Below, piece by piece: positions 27,222 to 37,680 of a stretch of DNA of 64,000 nt (position 1 is the stretch's first letter; each line of letters opens with the position of its first letter). Below the pieces are notes generated by a model. That model saw only the letters and a program-made list of their open reading frames with translations, ran no database searches and had not been told where the DNA came from. A program made the translations under genes and the position numbers. The stretch covers positions 1 through 64,000 of the forward strand of contig JADJXQ010000004.1 of the NCBI GenBank assembly GCA_016710335.1. Reading direction: 5' to 3'. Origin of the DNA: Rhodospirillales bacterium. Its GTDB lineage: Bacteria > Pseudomonadota > Alphaproteobacteria > Rhodospirillales > Defluviicoccaceae.

Positions 27222-27902
27222 CTACCTCCCGGGGATGCTCAGGATCATATGGGCGGTGTCTTCAGTGCCACTTCCGGGCCAACTCCACGTGAAAGTGAGG
27301 CTGTCAAGATTTTGCGGCGCCCGGTATGACACTGCACCGCGGGATCGGAAACCACCGTCGTGAAGCTGGGTTTGTGATCCCGCGGCGATCAAGGCGTCGT
27401 TGTCGGTTCGACTAATGATGTCGCATAGAAGATCCGTCGCGGCATTCGGCGCCCCCGACGTGCTGACGGGACTGGCCTGCTGAATGCCGCCACCCTTGGC
27501 CGCGCTAATGACCGAGCCGCTGGCGTTGCGCAACGCGATGAGGCAAGGGTTGAGCGCGCCGTTCAGTTTCCAGTTGAAAGCAGTGTAGGTCAGACTTCCG
27601 GAACCGGCGTCTGGGTGCGTCAGGACCCACGCCCGCACGTGTTGGATCCCAAGGTTGTGCTGAGCGACGAGGGTCATCGTGTTGCCGTTCCACAATGGCG
27701 TCCCAAAGGAGTCTACGTACTGGCCTGCCGCCAAGCACAGGAGTAGATCCGTGTTTGCGGGAATGGTCCACGACCGTGTAGCTGGCTGGGATCCGGCGTT
27801 CACGCTCTGGAACCACATGTTCGAGTCGAGGATGCTTGGCTGCGTCACTCCCACGGCCGCAACGCGGTGGCGGGAAGCAATGATCGGAAGAAGGCGGCTC
27901 AT
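27222..27902 (-). CDS. unknown beta-rich protein
   Basis: A 226-residue protein without signal peptide or TM helix. The sequence alternates short hydrophobic strands with G/S/T/N turns (WTIPANTDLLLCLAAGQY, NGNTMTLVAQHN, VRAWVLTHPDAGSGSLTYTAF, RGAVSYRAPQ). This follows the order seen in beta-sandwich domains of secreted or fibre-like proteins: a W-G-x-x-M-T strand, then a P-x-A-G-x-G-x-x-T strand. I cannot name the family. Its ATG overlaps the stop of the upstream lectin-like gene as ATGA, so the two are co-translated. Confidence 0.7.
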   Translation of the reverse strand: MSRLLPIIASRHRVAAVGVTQPSILDSNMWFQSVNAGSQPATRSWTIPANTDLLLCLAAGQYVDSFGTPLWNGNTMTLVAQHNLGIQHVRAWVLTHPDAGSGSLTYTAFNWKLNGALNPCLIALRNASGSVISAAKGGGIQQASPVSTSGAPNAATDLLCDIISRTDNDALIAAGSQTQLHDGGFRSRGAVSYRAPQNLDSLTFTWSWPGSGTEDTAHMILSIPGR

Positions 27903-28972
27903 TTCGGTGCCGACGGGTAGCCCGTCGCTCCCAGCTTGATGTACATTTGGTCGAAGTAAATGCAGCGCTTGAAGCCCCTCAGGTCGTAGTCGCTGTACTG
28001 TCCCCAGTTGCTAGCTTTTGCTTCGACATCGTCGGACTTGCCGCAACGGGCATTCCGCGCAGAGGAGAACGGGGTTTTCATGTCGTCGATGTACATGTCG
28101 GCCCAACCGCGGTCGCCGTTCTTGCCGGTTTCCTTGTCGATGACCCCGCGGATTCGGATCGCGTACCATCGATTGGGAACCCACGGTTTGCCGAGATTCG
28201 AGGGGAATTCTCCCTTGCTGATCCCTGGCGAAAAGTAGGTTCCGTTTGGGCCCCAGTAGGTCTCCTGCTCCTTGCCGCCCGCCGAGTACCCAGACTGCAG
28301 CAGGATCTGCTGCGGGGCATTGGCGTAGTGGTTCAACCTGACTCCCCAGCACTCCGTGGTACGATTGTCAGACGACACCCATTCCCAGATGATCGTCCAC
28401 TGGCAGCCGGGCGGGTTGAAGGCGGCGAGATCGGCGTCCGACGGCGCCGGAACCAAGAACTTGAAGCCGACCTCGAAGAGACGCCCGTAAGGAAGAGTCC
28501 ACAATTCCCCATTGGATCGAATTGCCGCGCAGAGGTTATGCGCGGCGTCCAGTTCCTGCCAATCCTTCGTATCGGTCGGTCCGCCGGTCGGGTCCTTGCC
28601 GCCTTTCGGACACCGCACGGCGCGGACTGCTCCTTTGTTGGGGCCTGAAGCGACGCAGCGGGGCTTAACTGCATCGTTCTTGAGACGCAGCTTTCCGGGC
28701 ATCCCGTGCTTTGTAAGATCGACGACCTTTGCCGGCGCCGCATTGTAACTGTATTTCGCTGCATCGTTATTCCAACTTGCGATGGTCGCGTCTGACAGTC
28801 GCGATGCATCGAACCACCAGTCCGCGTCTGCGGGAATGAACGATACAGGTGTGGGCGTCGGATCAGGGGTAGGGTCGGGTGCAGGGGTCGGCTTTGGATC
28901 GATCGTCGTCGCTGGCGACAAATCCGGTAGACGACGTCGGCGCCAGCGGGGTGCTTGTCTTGCAAATAGCAT
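27899..28972 (-). CDS. concanavalin/polysaccharide-lyase-like protein with Pro-Thr linker
   Basis: Predicted 357 residues from the ATG at 28972 (an ATG at 29068 is also in frame). A basic N-terminus (RWRRRR) is followed by a (D)PTP-rich linker at about 25-45 and a domain starting ADADWWFDASRLSD. The later part (WTIIWEWVSSDNRTTECWGVRLN, NRWYAIRIRGVIDKETG, WADMYIDD, YFDQMYIKLGATG) resembles the jelly-roll fold of polysaccharide lyases and LamG-like domains. No classical signal peptide is seen. It lies 60 bases downstream of luxI, apart from a hairpin, and overlaps the next gene. The lyase assignment is tentative. Confidence 0.6.
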   Translation of the reverse strand: MLFARQAPRWRRRRLPDLSPATTIDPKPTPAPDPTPDPTPTPVSFIPADADWWFDASRLSDATIASWNNDAAKYSYNAAPAKVVDLTKHGMPGKLRLKNDAVKPRCVASGPNKGAVRAVRCPKGGKDPTGGPTDTKDWQELDAAHNLCAAIRSNGELWTLPYGRLFEVGFKFLVPAPSDADLAAFNPPGCQWTIIWEWVSSDNRTTECWGVRLNHYANAPQQILLQSGYSAGGKEQETYWGPNGTYFSPGISKGEFPSNLGKPWVPNRWYAIRIRGVIDKETGKNGDRGWADMYIDDMKTPFSSARNARCGKSDDVEAKASNWGQYSDYDLRGFKRCIYFDQMYIKLGATGYPSAPK

Positions 28973-29068
28973 GAAATTTTCCCGATGCTTGGTTCTGCAG
29001 GAGTGGGGCCACGAAGACGCTGCGGCGGCCCGGCACACTATGAATTGATTATGAACGGCATCATGCAA

Positions 29069-29100
29069 ATAATCCTTAACGCTCGCACGTCAAGGATTAT
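29069..29100 (-). terminator. hairpin between luxI-type gene and downstream pair
   Basis: Arms ATAATCCTT and AAGGATTAT pair perfectly; inner ACG/CGT pairs follow one mismatch, leaving a short loop. On the minus strand the stem runs into ATTATTTG. It may end or attenuate the luxI transcript before the downstream genes. Confidence 0.5.
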
Positions 29101-29128
29101 CAGCCTATATCGGCGGTGCGAGACCCAG

Positions 29129-29770
29129 TTACGCCGCGTTCATGACAGGCTCTGCTTGGAATCGCAGTACGGAACTGGTGATCCCGTGACATGTGCGGGC
29201 GCTTTCGAGCGCTTCCGCGGTGATGGTGACATTCCCCGCGACGACCGTGAACGTGCCGAGCACCTGGGCTGGACCGAGCAACTCGACCTCACAACCCGAC
29301 CCGGCGAGGACGTTTTTCATGATCCGCGGGTGGGTCACAAACAGATAGGACGTCACTCCGTTCAGCATTGCGAACTCGCCGAGCGCGCAGACGATTTCGC
29401 CGAATGCTCTCTTCCGCTCTGCCGGATCGAGATCCGGATCTATGCCGAGGCGGGTGACCTCCCAGATGTCCGGACGGTTCGGTAATGTTGCGTCTGCCGC
29501 GAGGTGCGGCCACAACTGCTGGATCATGTACGGAAAGGTTGTCGGGATGAGCCGAGCCACTGCGCGCACCTTCCCATCCCCGTCTCGCCATAGCAGATAC
29601 ACGGCGGCCGGGGTGTCGAACTGGTCGAACTCCATGCCGTCGAAGCAAGGAACGTCATACTGCTGCCGCTCCACGAAAATTTTGTGGCGCAAGCGAAGTG
29701 AGGAGGGAAGCGCATCGCCGAAGCAATGGGCGGTTGCGAAAGTGACGACGTCGATCACTGGCCTCTCCAT
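29129..29770 (-). CDS. acyl-homoserine-lactone synthase (LuxI family)
   Basis: Makes an N-acyl-homoserine lactone quorum signal from SAM and an acyl-ACP or acyl-CoA. The 213 residues are full length. LuxI invariant positions are present: Arg28 and Phe32 (LRHKIF), Glu47, Asp49 and Asp52 (EFDQFD), Arg73 (ARLIPTT), Glu104 and Arg107 (WEVTRLGID). The usual Trp after the first block is a Tyr (Tyr38). No LuxR-type receptor gene is adjacent; the only LuxR-like gene in the window is the broken one near 2568. It leads a minus-strand group with the two beta-fold proteins. Confidence 0.9.
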   Translation of the reverse strand: MERPVIDVVTFATAHCFGDALPSSLRLRHKIFVERQQYDVPCFDGMEFDQFDTPAAVYLLWRDGDGKVRAVARLIPTTFPYMIQQLWPHLAADATLPNRPDIWEVTRLGIDPDLDPAERKRAFGEIVCALGEFAMLNGVTSYLFVTHPRIMKNVLAGSGCEVELLGPAQVLGTFTVVAGNVTITAEALESARTCHGITSSVLRFQAEPVMNAA

Positions 29771-30203
29771 CAGGAAAATTTACCGAGCTCTTGTCCCGAT
29801 AGAGCGGAAAATTCCCATCCATTGGTGCAATCTGATGAACTGCTTGGTGCTGTTTCATCCGCGTCTTTTTGTTGAAGCCACTCATTCCGCTGCTTTATCT
29901 GACTGTCGCCGGCACGAAGGGAGGCGTCCGGCGTCTGGTGAAGACATGTTATGAACATATGAATGCGGCGTTGCAAGGAAAAAATACCGATACTGGGCCT
30001 CAGAAATGTGATCATGGTCCGGAGTATGGGATAGCTGGCGCAACTTCTCGGCGGCACAAGACGGTCAGCCTGTTCCCGTCGTTGCTCTCTTCTCTGGCGA
30101 AGGGGGCGGCGGCCTTTTGGGGACGAACGTGCAGCGTGATGTAGGATGGGGACAGTCGGCGCCTCCCGTGCCTCGCGCCGTGAAATGACGGAGTTCCTAA
30201 CGG
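29771..30203. other. divergent promoter region of luxI-type gene and TauE gene
   Basis: About 433 bases. Part of it (29780-30000) is AT-richer. A pair of GGAAAATT words and a weak GCTCT/AGAGC inversion lie just upstream of the luxI-type start (29773-29815), but they do not make a convincing lux box. I see no gene. Confidence 0.45.
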
Positions 30204-31022
30204 ATGTCCCTTGAAACAGTCGTGCTGGCGCTGGGGCTGCTCGGCACCGGCGCCGTGGCCGGCCTGATCGCCGGCCTGTTGGGCGTCGGGGGTGGCATCG
30301 TGATCGTACCGGTTCTTTTCCACGTCCTGCCATTGGCGGGCGTGGAGGAGGCGGTGCGCATGCATCTCGCCGTCGGCACGTCGCTGGCGACCATCATCGC
30401 CACCTCGATCGTCTCAGCTCGCGCCCATTACGCTCGCGGCGCCGTCGACGTCGGGCTTCTGCGACGGCTAGGGCCGTGGATCCTGCTTGGGGTGATCGGC
30501 GGCAGCGCGCTGGGCGGCAGCGCCGGCGGCGACACGTTGACCATGATCTTTGCAGCCGTAGCGGTCATCGTCGCGGCCAACATGGCGTTTCGGAACGAGG
30601 GCGTGACGGTCAGGCAGGGATTGCCGTCGCTACCCTGGCGGCAACTGATCGCGCTTGGCATTGGCGGATTTTCAGTGGTCATGGGGATCGGCGGCGGGAC
30701 CTTGAGCGTGCCGATCCTGACCCTGTTCGCCGTTCCCATACGCCGCGCCGTCGGCACCGCCGCCGCCATCGGCCTGATCATCGGGTTACCGGGGACGCTA
30801 GGGTTCGTTATCGCTGGTTGGAAGAACCCTGACCTGCCGCTGTTCAGCCTCGGCTACGTCAACCTGCTTGGTTTCGCGTTGATCGCACCGACGAGCGCGT
30901 TGCTGGCACCGCGCGGCGCGGCGCTCGCCCACGCAATATCTCCGCGCCTGCTGCGCTACGCTTTCGCGTTGTTTCTGTTTATCACGTCGTTGCGCATGGC
31001 AGCGAACGTGCTCGTGCACTGA
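30204..31022 (+). CDS. TauE/SafE family permease (sulfite/organosulfur exporter type)
   Basis: Inner-membrane protein of 272 residues with about eight hydrophobic helices. Two family signatures are clear: GLIAGLLGVGGGIVIVPVLF in the first half and the matching GIGGFSVVMGIGGGTLSVPIL in the second, as expected from the internal duplication in this family. The substrate is likely a sulfur oxyanion or small organosulfonate by family, but this is not visible in the sequence. It converges on metH with six bases between stop codons. Confidence 0.88.
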   Translation: MSLETVVLALGLLGTGAVAGLIAGLLGVGGGIVIVPVLFHVLPLAGVEEAVRMHLAVGTSLATIIATSIVSARAHYARGAVDVGLLRRLGPWILLGVIGGSALGGSAGGDTLTMIFAAVAVIVAANMAFRNEGVTVRQGLPSLPWRQLIALGIGGFSVVMGIGGGTLSVPILTLFAVPIRRAVGTAAAIGLIIGLPGTLGFVIAGWKNPDLPLFSLGYVNLLGFALIAPTSALLAPRGAALAHAISPRLLRYAFALFLFITSLRMAANVLVH

Positions 31023-31028
31023 ATAGTT

Positions 31029-33676
<2,648 letters not shown>

Positions 33677-33680
<4 letters not shown>

Positions 33681-34750
33681 GATGCGAACTCGAACGGCTC
33701 AAGGCCGGACAATCGGAGCCGCGGAGGTCGCCTTGGGATCGCGCGCGGCGGAACACCGGCCACGCGCCGTGCAATGGCCGCGATGTGCTCCGGTGTGGTG
33801 CCGCAGCAACCTCCGACAATGTTGAGCAGCCCCGCTTCGGCCCATTCACCGAGCTGAGCTGCCATTTCCTCAGGCGCTTCGTCGTATTCGCCGAACTCGT
33901 TTGGCAGCCCTGCGTTCGGATAGGCCGAAACCATGGTGTCGGCACATCGCGCCACTTCCGCCACGTAGGGGCGCAGTTGGCGTGCTCCGAGCGCACAGTT
34001 GAGGCCGATCGAGAACGGCCTGACGTGACTGACCGAATTCCAGAACGCCTCTGCGGTCTGACCCGAGAGGTTGCGGCCCGAGAGATCGGTGATAGTTCCG
34101 GAGATCATGATCGGCAGGCGCACGCCGACCTCATCGAATAGTTCTTCGATCGCATAGAGCGCTGCCTTGGCATTGAGCGTGTCGAACACCGTTTCCACCA
34201 GAAGCAGATCGACGCCGCCGTCCACCAGAGCCGATGCCGCCTCACGATACGCGACGCGCAAGTCGTCAAAGGTGATGTTGCGGTATCCGGGATCGCCAAC
34301 GTCTGGTGAGAGCGACGCGGTGCGATTGGTCGGACCGATAGCGCCGGCGACGTAGCGAGGCTTCTCCGGATTGCGAGCGGTTGCCTCGTCGGCGGCCTGA
34401 CGGGCGATGCGCGCGCCGGCGGCGTTGATCTCGGGGGCAAGCCCCTGCATGTCGTAATCAGCCAGGGAAATGCGGTTGGCGTTGAAGGTGTTGGTTTCAA
34501 CGATGTCTGCACCAGCAGCGAAATAAGACCGGTGAATGTTCCCGATGATGTCCGGCTGGGTGAGGTTCAGGAGGTCGTTGTTGCCTCTGACGTCCTTTGG
34601 CCAATCTTTGAAGCGGTCACCGCGATAGTCTGCTTCCTCCAGATCGTGCTGCTGGATCATGGTACCCATGGCGCCGTCGAGGATCAGCAACCTTTCTTTT
34701 GAAGCCTGCAACAGGGTCTCGCCGCTACGTTCCGTCGCCTGCGAACTCAT
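33677..34750 (-). CDS. metH: methionine synthase, homocysteine-binding subunit
   Basis: Homocysteine S-methyltransferase domain of MetH as a separate polypeptide of 357 residues. It begins at the ATG at 34750 (LILDGAMGTMIQQHDL), which overlaps the metF stop codon as ATGA. Zinc ligands are visible as Cys in GLNCALGARQ and the pair in GGCCGTTPEHI near the C-terminus. The protein ends shortly after these Cys, exactly where single-chain MetH would continue into the pterin domain. It must pair with the downstream gene product. Confidence 0.94.
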
Positions 34751-35697
34751 ACACCGGCCTCCTCGGCAGAAATTGGCCCATGCGCGGGCTCCGCCGGCGC
34801 CCTCACGCCCAGAACATGACAGAGCGCGCGGGTCAGGTCTGCGCGGTTCAGCGTGTAAAAGTGAAACGCGTTGGCACCTCCGGCATGAAGGGCGCGGCAC
34901 TGCTCCGCCGCAACGGAGACGGCCACGAGCTTGCGTAGATCCGGGTCATCGTCTAGGCCCGCGAACAAGTCGGCCATCCAGGCCGGCACCGCCGCACCGC
35001 AGGTCTTGGCGAAGTCGACGATGCGAGCAAAATTGCTGACCGGCAAAATGCCCGGGACGATCGGGACATTGATGCCAGCCGCCTGCGCCCGGTCGCGAAA
35101 GCGGAAAAACACTTCGACGTCGAAAAAGAACTGGGTGATGGCGCGGCTTGCTCCTGCGTCAATCTTGCGTTTCAGGTTGTCGAGATCGTCCTCGGCACTT
35201 GTCGCTGCCGGATGAGTTTCCGGATATGCGGCTACACTGATCTCGAAGTCGGCGACCCGCTTCAGCCCCGCAACCAGGTCTGCGGCATACGCATACCCGC
35301 CTGGGCAGGGCGCATAGCCGGCCCCGCCCGCCGGTGGATCGCCGCGCAGCGCTACGATGTGACGAACGCCGGTGCGCCAGTAGCTGCGGGCGATGGCGTC
35401 GATTTCCTCACAGTCTGCGCCGATACACGTCAAATGCGCCGCCGGACGCAATGTTGTTTCCCTCAGCATCCGGGCGACGGTCGCGTGAGTGCGTTCCCGC
35501 GTCGAGCCTCCGGCGCCGTAGGTCACAGAGACGTAGGCAGGTCGCAAGGGGGCGAGGCGCTCAATGCAGGACCACAGGCTGCGCTCCATTTCATCCGTGC
35601 GCGGCGGGAAGAATTCGAAAGACACCTCGACGTCGCGGGGCAACGGCGCCGCGATCGGCAACGGCGGACCGTGCCGCTTCGAGCGCCATCCAATCAT
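34747..35697 (-). CDS. metF: 5,10-methylenetetrahydrofolate reductase
   Basis: FAD-dependent enzyme that makes methyl-THF for MetH. It has 316 residues from the ATG at 35697, which is preceded by AGGAG at good spacing; upstream ATGs at 35715 and 35817 lack this. Family features: SFEFFPPRT, YVSVTYGAGGSTRERT, HLTCIGAD, IVALRGDPP, YPETHP and QFFFDVEVFFRF. It leads a metF-metH-metH operon in which each junction is a four-base ATGA overlap, which suits fixed stoichiometry of the pathway enzymes. Confidence 0.95.
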   Translation of the reverse strand: MIGWRSKRHGPPLPIAAPLPRDVEVSFEFFPPRTDEMERSLWSCIERLAPLRPAYVSVTYGAGGSTRERTHATVARMLRETTLRPAAHLTCIGADCEEIDAIARSYWRTGVRHIVALRGDPPAGGAGYAPCPGGYAYAADLVAGLKRVADFEISVAAYPETHPAATSAEDDLDNLKRKIDAGASRAITQFFFDVEVFFRFRDRAQAAGINVPIVPGILPVSNFARIVDFAKTCGAAVPAWMADLFAGLDDDPDLRKLVAVSVAAEQCRALHAGGANAFHFYTLNRADLTRALCHVLGVRAPAEPAHGPISAEEAGV

Positions 35698-36078
35698 CGG
35701 TTCTCCTGCTTCCATTCTCTGCTCTTCATCGACACCGACGGTCGACGATCCGGATTTGTCAGCGTCACTGAACCCCGAAAGGGGTTTTATGCAAGCCGAC
35801 GTCAAGGTCAACGACAATCGGCCCGGGCACGGCCAACGCGCGGGGCGACGCTGTCCATTGCAACGCGGTTGCGACGAGAGTATTGGTGTGCTCCCCTGAT
35901 GACCCTACCCTCCCGGTCTCGAAAGATCCACGCGAGACAGGTCATAGAGGAAATCCGTGGTTAACTCGATGCCAACCTCTCTGAGCCATACTGGATCCAA
36001 GGGCTGTTCAAGAACGCACCGAGTGAATGATGAACTCGAGATCCCGGCAATTCTGCCGCTTGAAGGGTGATTTGCGCC
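35698..36078. other. divergent region between metF and mlaA
   Basis: About 380 bases with a small hairpin at 35771-35788, listed separately. I looked for a SAM or cobalamin riboswitch ahead of metF and could not match a known core. No gene is supported here. Confidence 0.5.
35771..35788. promoter_or_regulatory. GAAA-tetraloop hairpin in the metF leader
   Basis: AACCCC and GGGGTT pair around a GAAA tetraloop, and on the plus strand the hairpin ends in TTTT. It lies 75-90 bases upstream of the metF ATG. Read on the minus strand it would sit in the metF 5' leader as a short stem with a TTTC loop. Its role, as an antisense terminator or as part of a leader structure, is not decidable from the sequence. 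Confidence 0.4.
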
Positions 36079-36924
36079 ATGATTTTTAAGCAAGCTCTCG
36101 CAGAAGCAAAGGGCGCAGGGGCTCTGGCGAAATGCCTTCGTCTGTGTTCCGGCATCACGTTGCTCGCGGCTCTGGTGCTGACGGCCGGATGTGCGTCGAG
36201 GCCCGATGCGCAAGCGGATCCCGAGGCATTCGCTGAGTACGAGCAGATAAACGACCCGCTGGAGCCTTTCAACCGCGCGGTGTTCCAGTTCAATCGCGGC
36301 CTGGATGCGATGCTCTTGAAGCCGCTGGCGATTTTCTACCAGGACTTGCTGCCGCCGCCGTTTCAGCGCGGTATCCGCAACGTGCTGAGCAATCTTCGTG
36401 AGCCTCAGACATTCTTCAACGATCTGCTGCAGGCGCAACCGGAGCGAGCCGGCACCACCTTGATGCGGTTCGTTATAAACTCGACCCTAGGCGTCGGCGG
36501 CCTCAACGAAGTCGCCTCAGACTTCGGCTGGGAGCACCACGAGGAAGATTTTGGGCAAACGCTCGCCGTGTGGGGCGTCGATGATGGCCCCTACCTCATG
36601 CTACCAGTTCTGGGCCCGTCCAGCCCGCGGGATGCGACCGGCCGCGTTGTTGATAGCTTGGTGATCGATCCGTTCGGACTGCTCGGTGCGGTTCTGATCG
36701 AAGACAGCGAGTGGTTGACGACGTTTTCTATTACGCGTGGCGTCCTCAGCGCAGCGGAACAACGCGCGAGAGTCCTCGGTCAACTGGAGGAACTGGAACG
36801 GACGTCGCTCGACTTCTACGCGGCTATACGGAGCGGCTATCGTCAGAACCGCGAGCACCAGGTTCAGGACGGGCTCTTGCATGTGCCGTCGTATCCGCCC
36901 AAGTCGGAGGGGAACCAGAAGTGA
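36079..36924 (+). CDS. mlaA: MlaA-family outer-membrane lipid asymmetry lipoprotein
   Basis: Removes misplaced phospholipids from the outer leaflet together with MlaC and an inner-membrane ABC unit. It has 281 residues from the ATG at 36079; a GTG at 36067 is an alternative. A lipoprotein signal peptide ends in the lipobox LTAGC. MlaA landmarks follow: NDPLEPFNRAVFQFNRGLD, FQRGIRNVLSNLREPQTFFNDLLQ, RFVINSTLGVGGLNEVASDFG, DFGQTLAVWGVDDGPYLMLPVLGPSSPRDATG. The Pro-rich basic C-terminus is short. It is followed immediately by mlaC. Confidence 0.94.
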   Translation: MIFKQALAEAKGAGALAKCLRLCSGITLLAALVLTAGCASRPDAQADPEAFAEYEQINDPLEPFNRAVFQFNRGLDAMLLKPLAIFYQDLLPPPFQRGIRNVLSNLREPQTFFNDLLQAQPERAGTTLMRFVINSTLGVGGLNEVASDFGWEHHEEDFGQTLAVWGVDDGPYLMLPVLGPSSPRDATGRVVDSLVIDPFGLLGAVLIEDSEWLTTFSITRGVLSAAEQRARVLGQLEELERTSLDFYAAIRSGYRQNREHQVQDGLLHVPSYPPKSEGNQK

Positions 36925-36968
36925 CCGCGCCGTTTCCATCTCCCCTATCAGATTTGAACAGGTTGATC

Positions 36969-37619
36969 ATGAATCCGTTGCGCAACAGCTTAGGCGTCAT
37001 CTTCCTGGTTGCGGCCCTGTTTGCGTTGATGTCGGCCACGTACAGGATTTCTGCCGCCGCCGACACTTCGGAGGCCTTCGTTACTAACCTGGGCAAGGAG
37101 GCGGTGGACGTTCTCAAAGCGACTGACACGACGGAGACGCAGCGCATCGAGCAGATGCGTGCGCTCTTCGTGACGTATTTTGACGTGCCGGAGATCGCCA
37201 AGTTTGTCGCCGGACGACATTGGCGCGGCCTGACCGATGCGCAACGTAGCGAGTATCTCGGGCTGTTCGAGGACTACATTGTCTATGTCTATTCCAGGCG
37301 CCTGGGCGGTTATGGCGGAGAAAGCCTGAAGGTCAAGAATTCGTCCCCGAAGCCCGGGGGGACGGACGAGACATTGGTCGTGTCTGAAATCGTCTCGCCC
37401 AATACGAATAAGAGTTACCAGGTGAACTGGGACGTCGAAGGCCAGGATGGGGGGTACAAAATTACCGACATCGTCGTCGAAGGCGTTTCGATGAAGCAGC
37501 AGCAGCGCAGTGACTTCGGTGCCCTTGTGCAGCAAAGCGGCGGGCGTTTCGAGGGGCTGCTGAAGGCCCTTCGTGAAAAAAACGCTCAATTGAAAGCGGA
37601 GCGCGAACAGGCCAGTTAG
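36969..37619 (+). CDS. mlaC: MlaC-family periplasmic phospholipid shuttle
   Basis: Periplasmic carrier between MlaA and the MlaFEDB complex. It has 216 residues from the ATG at 36969, which puts a signal peptide at the N-terminus (LGVIFLVAALFALMSATYRISA). A GTG at 36921, overlapping the mlaA stop as GTGA and with GGAGG upstream, is an equally credible start. Family stretches are FDVPEIAKFVAGRHWRGLTDAQRSEYLGLFEDYIV and YKITDIVVEGVSMKQQQRSDF. The Mla ABC genes are not in the window. Confidence 0.93.
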   Translation: MNPLRNSLGVIFLVAALFALMSATYRISAAADTSEAFVTNLGKEAVDVLKATDTTETQRIEQMRALFVTYFDVPEIAKFVAGRHWRGLTDAQRSEYLGLFEDYIVYVYSRRLGGYGGESLKVKNSSPKPGGTDETLVVSEIVSPNTNKSYQVNWDVEGQDGGYKITDIVVEGVSMKQQQRSDFGALVQQSGGRFEGLLKALREKNAQLKAEREQAS

Positions 37620-37680
37620 TGGGGGAACCACCCAGCGGTAACAGCACTGGCAGCGACAGCCAAGGATTCAATCCGCTGCA

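Noticed and set aside
29771..29830. A lux box upstream of the luxI-type gene
   Set aside because: The only inversion (GCTCT/AGAGC) is five bases long and lacks the 20-bp dyad shape, so it is no better than chance.
35698..35910. SAM-II or SAM/SAH riboswitch upstream of metF
   Set aside because: I looked for the pseudoknot core and the conserved purine segments and could not line up either. Only a short tetraloop hairpin is clear.
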